Assembly: GCF_051535215.1 (NCBI RefSeq)
Contig: NZ_JBPPLY010000001.1
Coordinates: 310,001-374,000 of the forward strand
Source of the DNA: Nitrobacter sp051535215
GTDB taxonomy: Bacteria > Pseudomonadota > Alphaproteobacteria > Rhizobiales > Xanthobacteraceae
Length of the DNA: 64,000 nt
Reading direction: 5' to 3'
The notes under the pieces are model-generated. The model did no database searches. It was not told where the DNA came from and saw only the letters and a list, made by a program, of their open reading frames with translations. Position numbers and translations under genes: made by a program. Positions 35,492 to 44,245 of the stretch are shown piece after piece (the first letter of the stretch is position 1; the number at the start of each line of letters is the position of its first letter).

Positions 35492-35783
35492 AATGCTGCT
35501 CACGTTCCATTGCGCCCTTTGCGACTGTGACGTCGTCGCCGAGACGATCCGGACCCGGACCGAAGCACCGCTCTACATTTGTCAGAAGACCGTGCGCGGC
35601 AAAGACTTCGATGATGCGAGCACGGCCGAGCGCGTTGTCGGCCTTCTGCGCAGGAACACGATCGAGCTGATAGTCGAAACCGATGCCGTCACCGGCCTAG
35701 TCGAGGCCGTTACCCAGGCCAAGCGGGATCTGCCGGTGCGCTGGCATGCCGTGTCTGTTCTGATGCGCGGGAGAGTCGCATGA
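35484..35783 (+). CDS. DUF3240-like small protein of metal-efflux operons
   Basis: A 99-residue protein that overlaps the pump gene by 8 bases and the channel gene by 4 (ATGA). The start MTEMLLTFHCALCDCDVVAE and the end WHAVSVLMRGRVA match the plan of the PII-like DUF3240 proteins found in CzcABC-type operons. The N-terminal Cys triad (HCALCDC) could bind metal. A regulatory or metal-sensing role is likely. Confidence 0.65.
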   Translation: MTEMLLTFHCALCDCDVVAETIRTRTEAPLYICQKTVRGKDFDDASTAERVVGLLRRNTIELIVETDAVTGLVEAVTQAKRDLPVRWHAVSVLMRGRVA

Positions 35784-37027
35784 AGCCACAATGCCTCTCC
35801 CTAATTCTATTTGCGCTTTTGGCTCCCGCCGAGGCCATGGCTCAGCGCGCGGACTTACCCCCCGCGGAACTGGTCAACCGAGCGCTCGACAATCATCCCA
35901 GTGTCAAAGCTGCCGCTGCGCGCGTGGCGGCGGCGCGCGCCCACAGCGACATGCTTCGACACGGGTCTCATGAAGTGACACTGTCAAGCAGTTACACCCG
36001 TCGCAATGTCGAGGGCTTCGGCGGACGGAACGAATTCGACGTGACCATGGGTCGGGCTTTCCGCCTTCCCGGAAAAGCAGCGCTCGATAGCCAAGCAGGC
36101 TCACTGGAGGTCGAAGTCGCAAAAAGCAAGATGGAGGACGTCCGTCACCAGACTGCGCTTGTCCTGTCAGGGCTTTGGCACGACTGGCTGACCGCCGGCA
36201 GTCACTACCGCAACGATCTTGCGACGGTCCAGGATCAGGAAAAAGCCCTCGCGGCTCTGCGCCAGCGTGTGACGTTGCGCGATGCTGCTGCCGTCGATCT
36301 CGACCAAGCCTCAACCGCACTTGCGCAGGCGCGCGCCCAGGCTGCTTCTTCGCTCGCGGCAAGAGAGCAGGCCCGTGTCACGCTGGCGGCGACGTTTCCG
36401 GACATCGTCTTACCTGCCAGGCCGCCCGAACTTGCAAAACCGGTTCTCCCTTCAGGTGGAATCGTGAGAATGCGGGATCTCGTGATCGAGCGCAGCCACG
36501 AAATTCGCGCGGCCGATCGGGACGCCCAGCGGCTCAACGTCGTGTCGCGGCGTGTCCGGGAGGATCAGATCGCCGATCCGACAGTCGGCGTGCGCATGTT
36601 CAGCGAGCAAGGTGGCCTCGAGAAGGGGGCCGGTGTGATTGTCTCGATCCCGCTCGGCGGCGGCTACCGCCAAGCGGCCGCCGACCAGGCATCTGCAGAG
36701 GCAAGCTCCGCCTGGCAAGAGCTAGCCAATGTTCGGCGTACCATCGCGGCCATCGCTAATGCGGATCTGTCGAACGCGCGCACCCGACTTACCGCATGGC
36801 GGAGCGCCGATTCAGCGGCACTTAGCGCCGGCGAGGCAGTGATCAGGATCAGGCGCGGTTACGAACTGGGACAGATTAACCTTTCGGATCTGCTCTACGC
36901 GCAACGACAGTCAAATGAAATGCGAAGGTATGAAATCGATGCGCGCGCTGAAGCGGATCGCGCGTTGCTCAAGCTTCAGATCGACTCGCATAGCATCTGG
37001 GCACCAGACGAAGAGCTGGGCCAGTGA
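35780..37027 (+). CDS. TolC-family outer-membrane efflux channel (CzcC/CusC-like)
   Basis: A 415-residue outer-membrane protein with a signal peptide (MKPQCLSLILFALLAPAEAM, cleavage near AQR). It has two TolC repeats of long coiled-coil helices (NHPSVKAAAARVAAARAHSD and RSHEIRAADRDAQRLNVVSR), plus family motif GYELGQINLSDLLYAQRQ. It completes the tripartite pump. The order adaptor-pump-DUF3240-channel differs from the usual C-B-A order. Confidence 0.88.
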   Translation: MKPQCLSLILFALLAPAEAMAQRADLPPAELVNRALDNHPSVKAAAARVAAARAHSDMLRHGSHEVTLSSSYTRRNVEGFGGRNEFDVTMGRAFRLPGKAALDSQAGSLEVEVAKSKMEDVRHQTALVLSGLWHDWLTAGSHYRNDLATVQDQEKALAALRQRVTLRDAAAVDLDQASTALAQARAQAASSLAAREQARVTLAATFPDIVLPARPPELAKPVLPSGGIVRMRDLVIERSHEIRAADRDAQRLNVVSRRVREDQIADPTVGVRMFSEQGGLEKGAGVIVSIPLGGGYRQAAADQASAEASSAWQELANVRRTIAAIANADLSNARTRLTAWRSADSAALSAGEAVIRIRRGYELGQINLSDLLYAQRQSNEMRRYEIDARAEADRALLKLQIDSHSIWAPDEELGQ

Positions 37028-37128
37028 AGCCGTCTGAGCGGAGCGGTCAGGTCCTAGCAGGGGCGCAAGGGTCATAACCTAGACCCAGCGATCATTTCGG
37101 TGAAACACCCAAGAGAGAGTTCTGCATT

Positions 37129-37713
37129 ATGTTGACAACCCCAACGCAATCGTCAGTAGCGCATGATCAGCGGCACTATGATATCGTCAGCATTGCCTTT
37201 CATTGGCTGACCGCCGTTCTTGTCGTCACTCTGTTTTTGCTAGCGGAAGTTTGGGACTTCCTTCCGCACGGTACGCCGCTGCGTCACAGTCTACAGGGAC
37301 TCCACATTTCGCTTGGAATTCTTTTGTCAGCAACTCTCGCCACACGGCTTATCTGGCGTATCTGGTTCGGCCGTAAACTGTCCCCAGTCATTTCGGGACC
37401 ACCATATTGGGTCGCGCGTGGCGCCCATCATCTGATTTATGCGCTTCTGATTGGTCAAATTGCGCTCGGCTATATATTCCGGTGGACACAAGGTGAAGCA
37501 TTCAGTTTTTTTGATCTGTTCTCCATCCCGGCGTTGATTTCACCGGACAAGGCTGCCGCAAGGCTAGTTGGTGATTTTCACAACTTCCTCGGATGGACGA
37601 TTATTGTGCTGGTCTGCGGTCATGCAGTCGTGGCGCTGCTTCATCACTACGTTCTGCGAGACGACACGTTAAAGCGCATGCTGCCCAACCGGGCCAAGCA
37701 CTCAAGCTTTTGA
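37129..37713 (+). CDS. Cytochrome b561-family diheme protein
   Basis: A 194-residue membrane protein with four helices and heme-ligand His residues: IAFHWLTAVLV, LQGLHISLGILL, GAHHLIYALLI and GDFHNFLGWTIIVLVCGHA. It resembles bacterial CybB/b561, which shuttles electrons from the quinone pool or acts as a superoxide:ubiquinone oxidoreductase. It stands alone after the efflux operon. Confidence 0.87.
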   Translation: MLTTPTQSSVAHDQRHYDIVSIAFHWLTAVLVVTLFLLAEVWDFLPHGTPLRHSLQGLHISLGILLSATLATRLIWRIWFGRKLSPVISGPPYWVARGAHHLIYALLIGQIALGYIFRWTQGEAFSFFDLFSIPALISPDKAAARLVGDFHNFLGWTIIVLVCGHAVVALLHHYVLRDDTLKRMLPNRAKHSSF

Positions 37714-37758
37714 GTACCTGAGGCCGAAAAATAGCCGATTTGAAAAGAGCGAGGGAGG

Positions 37759-38715
37759 ATGGAGAATTCAGATTTAATCGAGATTCGCCATCTGAACTAT
37801 TTCGTGGCTGCCGCGGAACATAGCAGTTTTCGAAAGGCGGGACCGGCTCTCGGGATATCTGAATCTGCGATTAGTCGCCGCATTCGCGACCTTGAGGATC
37901 GAGTTGGGGTCTCATTATTTCATCGGCACTCTAGCGGCGTCTTGCTCACCGACGCCGGCGAGCATTTCCTCGCAAGGGCGAGACAAGGTCTTAGAATAAT
38001 TCGAGAGGGCGCACGTAATATTGCGGTAATTGGCCGTGGCGAAGAAGGGTGCGTTAGGATTGGCATATTCTCATCGCTCGCTTCTGGTTTTCTTTCAGAG
38101 CTTCTGCGCTCCTATCACGAAAAGTACAGCATGGTGCGCGTCGATTTCCTCGATGGAAATCCAGCCGAGCACATCGCTGCAATTCGGCAGCTCCGGCTCG
38201 ACGTCGCCTTCCTGACCGGAACGCAGGACTGGATCGACTGCGAGCGGGTGCCGCTGTGGTCGGAGCGGGTGTTCGCCGCGCTGCCGGACGATCATGTCCT
38301 TGTCGCGCGCGAGGAACTGGCGTGGGACGATCTTGCCGGCGAGAGCTTCATCGTCAACGTGGCGCCGCCGGGCCAGGAGATCCACGATCATCTCGTGCGG
38401 TGCCTGGCGGACCTCGGCCGGCATCCGCAGATCGAGGTGCAACAGATCGGCCGCGACAATCTGCTGCCACTGGTGGCGCTGGGCCGGGGTCTGACGCTGG
38501 TGAGCGAGGCGATGACGGTGGCGCAGCTACCCGGCATCTCCTACCGGCCGATCGCCGGTGAAGTGTTGCCCTTCAGCGCGGTATGGTCGCCGAGAAACGA
38601 CAACCCCGCCTTTCGCCGCTTCCTCAGTACCGCAAGAGCGTTGGCAAAATCGAGGAAGACGGGCGCCATCACGAGGACGCTTTTGGAGATTGACCGGCAC
38701 GCCGCGCCTTACTGA
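37759..38715 (+). CDS. LysR-family regulator at the edge of the conjugative module
   Basis: A 318-residue LysR regulator: N-terminal winged helix (FRKAGPALGISESAISRRIR, DLEDRVGVSLF) and a periplasmic-binding-like effector domain (VRIGIFSSLASGFLSELL, ALGRGLTLVSEAM). LysR genes of this kind often stand next to DUF2274/trbI in Rhizobiales conjugative elements. Base composition changes inside the gene: AT-richer up to about 38160, then strongly GC-rich, as in the trb genes. It is convergent with DUF2274. Confidence 0.88.
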   Translation: MENSDLIEIRHLNYFVAAAEHSSFRKAGPALGISESAISRRIRDLEDRVGVSLFHRHSSGVLLTDAGEHFLARARQGLRIIREGARNIAVIGRGEEGCVRIGIFSSLASGFLSELLRSYHEKYSMVRVDFLDGNPAEHIAAIRQLRLDVAFLTGTQDWIDCERVPLWSERVFAALPDDHVLVAREELAWDDLAGESFIVNVAPPGQEIHDHLVRCLADLGRHPQIEVQQIGRDNLLPLVALGRGLTLVSEAMTVAQLPGISYRPIAGEVLPFSAVWSPRNDNPAFRRFLSTARALAKSRKTGAITRTLLEIDRHAAPY

Positions 38716-38905
38716 ACTCGCGATCCGTATCGATGAAGCGCTCTAGCATCGGCACAATGAGCTTCACCGGCTCGATCGGCGGTTGCCCGGCGTCGGCCAG
38801 CAAGCGTCCATAGGCGACAAGATCGCGATGGAGCGCGGCAGGCAGCTCCAACTTGACTGTCACGGGCTTGTCGTCGGCGATGGGACCGAGTTTCAGTTTG
38901 GCCAT
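38669..38905 (-). CDS. DUF2274 protein of the trb cluster
   Basis: A 78-residue protein starting MAKLKLGPIADDKPVTVKLE with LPAALHRDLVAYGRLLADAG, the DUF2274 pattern. Its start is two bases after the trbI stop. It overlaps the 3' end of the LysR gene by 47 bases on the other strand. Small helix-rich protein of unknown role, always found behind trbI. Confidence 0.82.
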   Translation of the reverse strand: MAKLKLGPIADDKPVTVKLELPAALHRDLVAYGRLLADAGQPPIEPVKLIVPMLERFIDTDREFSKARRAGQSPKASS

Positions 38906-38907
38906 GG

Positions 38908-40062
38908 TCAACCTCTGTATGCTTCGAGGACCAAATCGCGCGTCACAACGATTCTGACTGGGAATCCCGGCCGAATAGTTAGCGTCGGCGCGACATTGAG
39001 CTGGCGGCGGATGATCTGCTGGCCGGCATCGTTGATGGTGTCCTGCCCGCCGTTTCTGATAGCGCTGAGCAGCCGGTCCTCGTTGTTGACCGCAAGCTCG
39101 GCCCCGACAGTGAGCAGCGTCGAGAGGCCGGCTGCCTTGGCGAGATCCCACCAATGATAGTCGACACCGTCTTCCAGGCCGGCATAGCCTTGCGTGTCCG
39201 CACCCGGCTGGCGCTCGAGGACGATCGACCGTCCGTTCGGGAATATCAGCCGATTCCAGACGAGCAGGACGCGGCGCTGCCCGAATTGCACGTTGTTGTC
39301 ATACTGCCCGATGATCCGCGTGCCCTGCGGCACGAGGAGGACGCGGCCGGTCGGGCTGTCATAAATCGGCTCCGTCACCTGCGCCGTGATCTGGCCGGGC
39401 AAGTCGGAGCGGATGCCGGTGATCAATGCCGCCGGGATGACGGCTCCGGCTTGCAGGACGAAGGGCGATGCCGGAGCCATGACGCGATCCGATGACGTGG
39501 TGCGGCGGTCCACGGCAGCGTGGAGGAAGGCGAGTTGCTTGTCCTGAGCGGTCTGCTGAACAGGCTGGCCGTTGATGTCGAGGCCAGTGAGATTCGGAAT
39601 GGTCGCGGTCCCCGGCATCGCGGCCGTCGCGGTATTGCCGGGCGCTGTCTGGAAGAAGACACGCGACGTCCGCGCCGCCTCTTCCTCCGCGCGCCGGCGC
39701 TGCTCGGCTTCATCGACCGTCGGCGTCGCGATCGTGGGCGGCACGACCGGCTGGCCCTTGTTCTGCGCATCGAGGATCGGGCGGCCGAGGTCGCCCGGCA
39801 GCGGCGGCCCCAGAACCGGGCCAGTGTAGTCGCGCGGCAGGCCGGCAAGACCATCGGCGGGCTGGCGGTTGGCGGTGGAGTAAAGCTCCTTCCCGTTGTC
39901 GCCGGACGTGCGGGTCTGAAGCGCATAGATCAGTGCGCCGCCGATACCGACGAAGGCAATGGCGGCCACGCTGGCCAATACCCGGCGCGACAGGCGGGTG
40001 ACGCGCCGCGGTTCGGCGCGCAGCCGCATCGGAGCGGCATTGGCGGGTTCGTTCTCGCTCAT
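38908..40062 (-). CDS. trbI: Conjugal transfer protein TrbI (VirB10-like)
   Basis: A 384-residue protein with one inner-membrane helix (VLASVAAIAFVGIGGALIYA), a proline-rich periplasmic linker, and the VirB10/TrbI C-terminal barrel (QAGAVIPAALITGIRSDLPG, VPQGTRIIGQYDNNVQFGQ, RSIVLERQPGADTQGYAGL). It spans inner and outer membrane in the type IV secretion channel. The start overlaps the trbG stop (ATGA). Confidence 0.93.
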   Translation of the reverse strand: MSENEPANAAPMRLRAEPRRVTRLSRRVLASVAAIAFVGIGGALIYALQTRTSGDNGKELYSTANRQPADGLAGLPRDYTGPVLGPPLPGDLGRPILDAQNKGQPVVPPTIATPTVDEAEQRRRAEEEAARTSRVFFQTAPGNTATAAMPGTATIPNLTGLDINGQPVQQTAQDKQLAFLHAAVDRRTTSSDRVMAPASPFVLQAGAVIPAALITGIRSDLPGQITAQVTEPIYDSPTGRVLLVPQGTRIIGQYDNNVQFGQRRVLLVWNRLIFPNGRSIVLERQPGADTQGYAGLEDGVDYHWWDLAKAAGLSTLLTVGAELAVNNEDRLLSAIRNGGQDTINDAGQQIIRRQLNVAPTLTIRPGFPVRIVVTRDLVLEAYRG

Positions 40063-41126
40063 GACGCTTGCCCTCCCTTTTCAGCGCGGGCGTCCGTCGC
40101 GTGGGGAGCTTCACCCAGGTCTTGTAGCCACGAGAATGGACCGCGCCGCTCGCGCCCGTCGGTTCGGACGATCCTGACGGTCTGCTGCTTGTCGCCGCCA
40201 CCAAGGCGCAGCTCGGCCGCGCCGAACAGGCGATCGACGATCAGGATGTTCCGATAGATGCGGCTGTTTGCGATCTGCGCCTCGCCGTCGGGGCCGATCA
40301 CGAAGATCGGCGGCATTTCGCCTTGCACGATACCGTGCGGGAATTCGACATAGACGCGCCTGCCGTCGTCATAGATTGCGATCGGCTTCCACGGCGGATT
40401 GTCACCGGAGAGGCCGTAACGATAGTTGCGTGCTGCCGCGGCAGGGATGACCGGCGTTGCCGGGACGGCCTGACGCCCGCCGCCTGCCGGCCGTGGATAG
40501 GCCCAGGCGACGGCGGGCATGTAGGGCTTCTGACGAGAGCGCAGCTCGAGCATATAGGTGCGCCGGTCGGTGGTGACGACGAGATTGGTGGTGATGTCGG
40601 CGCGCGAGGGCTTCACCAGCACATGGACACGCCGCGTGTTGCCAGACCCGCTTTCGGTATCGCCGATGATCCAGCGCGCGGTATCGCCGGCGGCGATCGG
40701 TCCGGCGCCAGTCAGATTCTCGCCCGGCTCAAGCGCGATGTCGCTGATCTGGCCGGGTGCGGCATAGACCTGATAGAGCGCACCATCGCTCCAGGGATAA
40801 ATCTGGATGGCGTTATAATAGCCTTCGCGGCGTGGCTGGACGCGGGCGGCGGCGTTGGCGCTTTCGACGCGCGCGGTCGGCGTGTTGGCCGCCGTTCCGC
40901 CGCGCGTCGGCGTCCAGGCCGGCGGGATATGCAGCGGCTTTGGCCGATCGTCGGTGACGGATGCGGGCAATGCCGGAAGGGCCGGCACATTGGAGTCGTA
41001 GCTGATCTGCGGCGGCCTTTGCAGTGTGGCGCACCCGGCGAGCGTGGAGCCAGAAAGCAGCAAAGCAGCCACTACGGACTTACGGAAAGGCGGCTTTCCG
41101 CTTCTGCAGATCATTGGCCAGCTCAT
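40059..41126 (-). CDS. trbG: Conjugal transfer lipoprotein TrbG (VirB9-like)
   Basis: The start at 41126 overlaps the trbF stop (ATGA) and gives 355 residues; the frame extends to 41147. A lipobox is visible (LLLSGSTLAGC). The C-terminal VirB9/CagX domain is recognisable (YRYGLSGDNPPWKPIAIYDD, RRVYVEFPHGIVQGEMP). It forms the outer-membrane core complex with TrbI. Most homologues lack a lipobox, so lipidation is tentative. Confidence 0.9.
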   Translation of the reverse strand: MSWPMICRSGKPPFRKSVVAALLLSGSTLAGCATLQRPPQISYDSNVPALPALPASVTDDRPKPLHIPPAWTPTRGGTAANTPTARVESANAAARVQPRREGYYNAIQIYPWSDGALYQVYAAPGQISDIALEPGENLTGAGPIAAGDTARWIIGDTESGSGNTRRVHVLVKPSRADITTNLVVTTDRRTYMLELRSRQKPYMPAVAWAYPRPAGGGRQAVPATPVIPAAAARNYRYGLSGDNPPWKPIAIYDDGRRVYVEFPHGIVQGEMPPIFVIGPDGEAQIANSRIYRNILIVDRLFGAAELRLGGGDKQQTVRIVRTDGRERRGPFSWLQDLGEAPHATDARAEKGGQAS

Positions 41127-41812
41127 TGGCTCATCTCCCGCGACCATGAGATTGCGTTGACATAAATTCCGAGCGGATTGGCCTTGAGCCGGTCAGCGTC
41201 ACGCGGCGGCTGGATCACGATGGTCAGGATCGCGGTCCAGCGCTCGGTGGTGGAGAGCTGGCCGCTCTCGTAACGGCGTTCGGTCCAGGCGACACGGAAG
41301 CTATCCGGCGACGCACGAATGACGCTGGAGACATCGACCGCGATTTGCTGCTTGCCGACCTTGGCGAAGGGGTCGTTGGCGCGCGCATAGTCGTTGAGCG
41401 CCGCCGATCCGCGATCCGTCGTCCACTCGTAGGCGCGCAACCAGTTCTGCCGGACGATGACAGGATCGGCAGGGATCGAACGGACCTGCTCGATGAAGCG
41501 CGCGAGATGCCACGCCACTTGCGGATCAGTCGGCCGATAATCGGCCGTTGCTGGCGCGACGGCCTGCGCCTGGCCGAATTTATCGACCTGCACCACCCAG
41601 GGAACGACGATCCCGCGCGCCGATTGCCAGACGAGCGCCGTGGCGAAGCCGGCCGAGAGGATCAGCGATCCGAAGGCCATAGTGCGCCAGTTGCGGGCCT
41701 GAACACGGGCGGAGCCGATGCGCTCGTCCCAGACTTGCGCTGCACGCTGATAGGGCGTTTCCGGTTGAGGTGACTTGCCGTAATGCGTGGCGGGTCGTTT
41801 GAAGAAGCTCAT
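41123..41812 (-). CDS. trbF: Conjugal transfer protein TrbF (VirB8-like)
   Basis: A 229-residue protein with one N-terminal membrane helix (TMAFGSLILSAGFATALVWQ) and a periplasmic VirB8 fold (VPWVVQVDKFGQAQAVAPAT, RVAWTERRYESGQLSTTERW, NPLGIYVNAISWSRE). It helps nucleate the secretion complex. It overlaps both neighbours by 4 bases. Confidence 0.92.
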   Translation of the reverse strand: MSFFKRPATHYGKSPQPETPYQRAAQVWDERIGSARVQARNWRTMAFGSLILSAGFATALVWQSARGIVVPWVVQVDKFGQAQAVAPATADYRPTDPQVAWHLARFIEQVRSIPADPVIVRQNWLRAYEWTTDRGSAALNDYARANDPFAKVGKQQIAVDVSSVIRASPDSFRVAWTERRYESGQLSTTERWTAILTIVIQPPRDADRLKANPLGIYVNAISWSREMSQ

Positions 41813-43188
41813 TTGCGATCGCTTTCGGAAAGATTGACGGAAGAGCCGGAGCCATGGCTATCGCCGGAGCGGACGGCATGTGCGGTAGTCTGGACGGCAT
41901 GACTCATGTGTCCGCCGCGCCGCATACGTTGCGCCCAAGCCGGCGGAGTGTTCGGAGCGCTGGCCGATGCGCTGGCGGAGATGGAGGCGTCATTAGCGGC
42001 TGCCGCGCCGCCGCCGACCGTGCCCATGGTCGAGGAGCCGCCGGTCGCCGCGAACGAACCTTTGGCACCGCCCGCGTAGCTTGATTTAACGCTGTCAGCG
42101 GCACGCGCGGCGGCGCGCTTAAGGGGCGAAACGGCTACGGAGCCGGCGGCGCGAGCAACACCGCCAAGTCCGGAAGCGACGCCGGCCGCGCCTGACTGCC
42201 CCAGCGAACCGAGCGTGTAAGCCGACGACGAGGCCCCTGCCGCGGCAGCGCCGCCACGCACTGCTGCCGCGCCGCCGGCAAGAGCTGCCGCTCCACCTCG
42301 CGCCGCCAGCATCGCGGCACCGCCAGTGGCAAGGGCAGCGCCTCCAACCGCAAGGCCGGTGCCGATGGCTGCACCGGCGCCGAGCTGCGGGCCGCCGGAC
42401 ACGAGGCCGTTGGCGATGCCGGGGCCGAAGATGCCGAGACCGAGGAGCGACAAGGCGGCAAGAACAATGGCCATCGCGTCGTCAACGGACGGCGTATTGC
42501 CCCCGAATCCTTGCGTGAACTGGCTAAACAGCGTCGAGCCGATACCGATGACGACGGCGAGCACCAGTACCTTGATGCCGGACGAGACGACGTTTCCCAG
42601 GACCCTTTCGGCCATGAAGGCAGTCTTGCCAAACAGGCCGAACGGGATCAGCACGAATCCGGCAAGCGTGGACAGCTTGAACTCGATCAGCGTCACGAAA
42701 AGCTGGATCGCCAGAATGAAGAAGGCGAGGATGACGAGCGCCCAAGCAAACAGCAGGCAGGCGATCTGGATCAGGTTCTCGAACACTGCGATCCAGCCCA
42801 TCAATGGCGAGATGGATTCGAGCAGCGGCCGCGCAGCATCGAGGCCGGTCTGCGCGACCTTGCCGGGGCGGAGCAGATCCTGCACGGTGAAGCCGGTGCC
42901 GCTCGCCTTCAGACCAAGGCCGGCGAAACTGTCGAAGATGATCTTCGCGAGATTGTTCCAGTTGGAAATGAGATAGGCGAAGACGCCGACGAACAGTGTC
43001 TTCTTCACCAATCGCGCCATGATGTCGTCGTCCGCGCCCCAGCTCCAGAACAGGGCCGCGAGCGTCACGTCGATGACGATCAGCGTGGTGGCGATGAAGC
43101 CGACTTCGCCGGACAACAGCCCGAAGCCGGAGTCGATGTATCGGGTGAATACCCCGAGGAAATTGTCGATGACGCCCGCGCCGCTCAT
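41809..43188 (-). CDS. trbL: Conjugal transfer protein TrbL (VirB6-like)
   Basis: A 459-residue polytopic inner-membrane protein. Residues 1-260 hold six or seven helices (FIATTLIVIDVTLAALFWSW, FVLIPFGLFGKTAFMAERVL). Residues 270-459 form an Ala/Gly/Ser-rich low-complexity tail (ARGGAAALAGGAAAVRGGAA) typical of TrbL. It is the channel component of the translocon. Confidence 0.92.
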   Translation of the reverse strand: MSGAGVIDNFLGVFTRYIDSGFGLLSGEVGFIATTLIVIDVTLAALFWSWGADDDIMARLVKKTLFVGVFAYLISNWNNLAKIIFDSFAGLGLKASGTGFTVQDLLRPGKVAQTGLDAARPLLESISPLMGWIAVFENLIQIACLLFAWALVILAFFILAIQLFVTLIEFKLSTLAGFVLIPFGLFGKTAFMAERVLGNVVSSGIKVLVLAVVIGIGSTLFSQFTQGFGGNTPSVDDAMAIVLAALSLLGLGIFGPGIANGLVSGGPQLGAGAAIGTGLAVGGAALATGGAAMLAARGGAAALAGGAAAVRGGAAAAGASSSAYTLGSLGQSGAAGVASGLGGVARAAGSVAVSPLKRAAARAADSVKSSYAGGAKGSFAATGGSSTMGTVGGGAAAANDASISASASASAPNTPPAWAQRMRRGGHMSHAVQTTAHAVRSGDSHGSGSSVNLSESDRK

Positions 43189-43191
43189 GGT

Positions 43192-43479
43192 TCACCGCCT
43201 TTCGTTGGACGTCGGCGACGTGGATGCCGGCCTGTGGCCGAGGAATCTGTTGCGGGTTTCGGTCCAGACGCGCAGACATTCCGCGTCGCTCGCGGCCTGC
43301 TGGCCAAGCTCCTGGCACCGAAGCTGGCCCTCGCGCAGCGGATCGCGCTCGGGCTGGATCAGCCGTGGCGGCTGCTCTGCCGGTGCGTCGTCCTTGCGAG
43401 TAAGCTCGATCACCGTCATTGTGATGGCGGTCGCGACGAAGACGATCGCGCCGATCCGCGCCAGTAACTTGCCGTCCAT
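43192..43479 (-). CDS. trbK: TrbK-like small inner-membrane protein
   Basis: A 95-residue protein starting MDGKLLARIGAIVFVATAIT with one membrane helix and a short periplasmic part containing two Cys (LRCQELGQQAASDAECLRVW). Position between trbJ and trbL and this pattern match the alternative TrbK family, which in other systems gives entry exclusion or is dispensable. Confidence 0.8.
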   Translation of the reverse strand: MDGKLLARIGAIVFVATAITMTVIELTRKDDAPAEQPPRLIQPERDPLREGQLRCQELGQQAASDAECLRVWTETRNRFLGHRPASTSPTSNERR

Positions 43480-43489
43480 GCGCGCGCCC

Positions 43490-44245
43490 TCAGTTGCCGT
43501 TGAACATCTGCGCATTGCCAGGCTGGTAGCCCGAACCCGGCGTGAGGAAGCGGCGGCGTTGCTCGCGCCCCTGTTCGGCCGCGGTGGCACGCTCGGCCTC
43601 TGTCAGCGCGCTCGACCGGCCGTTAGCGGCGAGAAGCGCAACGAGATCGGAAAGCTGCTGCGACTGGAGCGCGAGGATCTGGTTGCCGGCCTGCGTTGCC
43701 TGCAGCGCGCCGGTCGCCCCCTGGCTCTGGGTGACGAGCGTCGACATTTGCGTGCGATTGCCGTCTATGTTGCCGACCACGCCGGCTTGCACGCGCATCG
43801 CGTCCTGCAAGCTACCGACCGTATTCTGCCAGCGGGTACGGGCATCGGCGACGAGTTGCTGATCGCTCGCCGACATCGCCACATTGCCGTATTGCTTTTG
43901 GAACGCCTGGTCGATCTGCTGCGCATTGAACGCGATGCCCTGGGCCTGACTTAGGAGCTGCTGGGTGCGCTGGACGTTCTGTTGAAGTTGCTGGAGCGCC
44001 GAATACGGCAGGCTCGCGAGGTTGCGCGCCTGGTTGATGAGCATCTGTGCCTGATTTTGCAGGCTGGTGATCTGGTTGTTGATCTGCTGAAGAGCGCGCG
44101 CGGCGGTCAGCACGTTTTGCGCATAGTTCGACGGATCGAACACGATGAGCGCGTGTGCGGGCGTGACGAGGAAGGGCGAAATTATGATCGGCGCGGAAAG
44201 CAACGCGATGGCAAGCCGGCAGCTAAGGGACTGGCGCAGGGTCAT
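43490..44245 (-). CDS. trbJ: Conjugal transfer protein TrbJ (VirB5-like)
   Basis: A 251-residue exported protein. ATG 44245 overlaps the trbE stop (ATGA). Signal peptide (SCRLAIALLSAPIIISPFLV, cleavage near AHA), then IVFDPSNYAQNVLTAARALQ and long Gln-rich coiled coils. TrbJ is a minor pilus component involved in adhesion. Confidence 0.92.
   Translation of the reverse strand: MTLRQSLSCRLAIALLSAPIIISPFLVTPAHALIVFDPSNYAQNVLTAARALQQINNQITSLQNQAQMLINQARNLASLPYSALQQLQQNVQRTQQLLSQAQGIAFNAQQIDQAFQKQYGNVAMSASDQQLVADARTRWQNTVGSLQDAMRVQAGVVGNIDGNRTQMSTLVTQSQGATGALQATQAGNQILALQSQQLSDLVALLAANGRSSALTEAERATAAEQGREQRRRFLTPGSGYQPGNAQMFNGN

Noticed and set aside
37700..38720. Search for an att site or tRNA at the left edge of the conjugative module
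   Set aside because: No tRNA gene, integrase or long direct repeat was found there; whether the module is an ICE or a plasmid part remains undecided.
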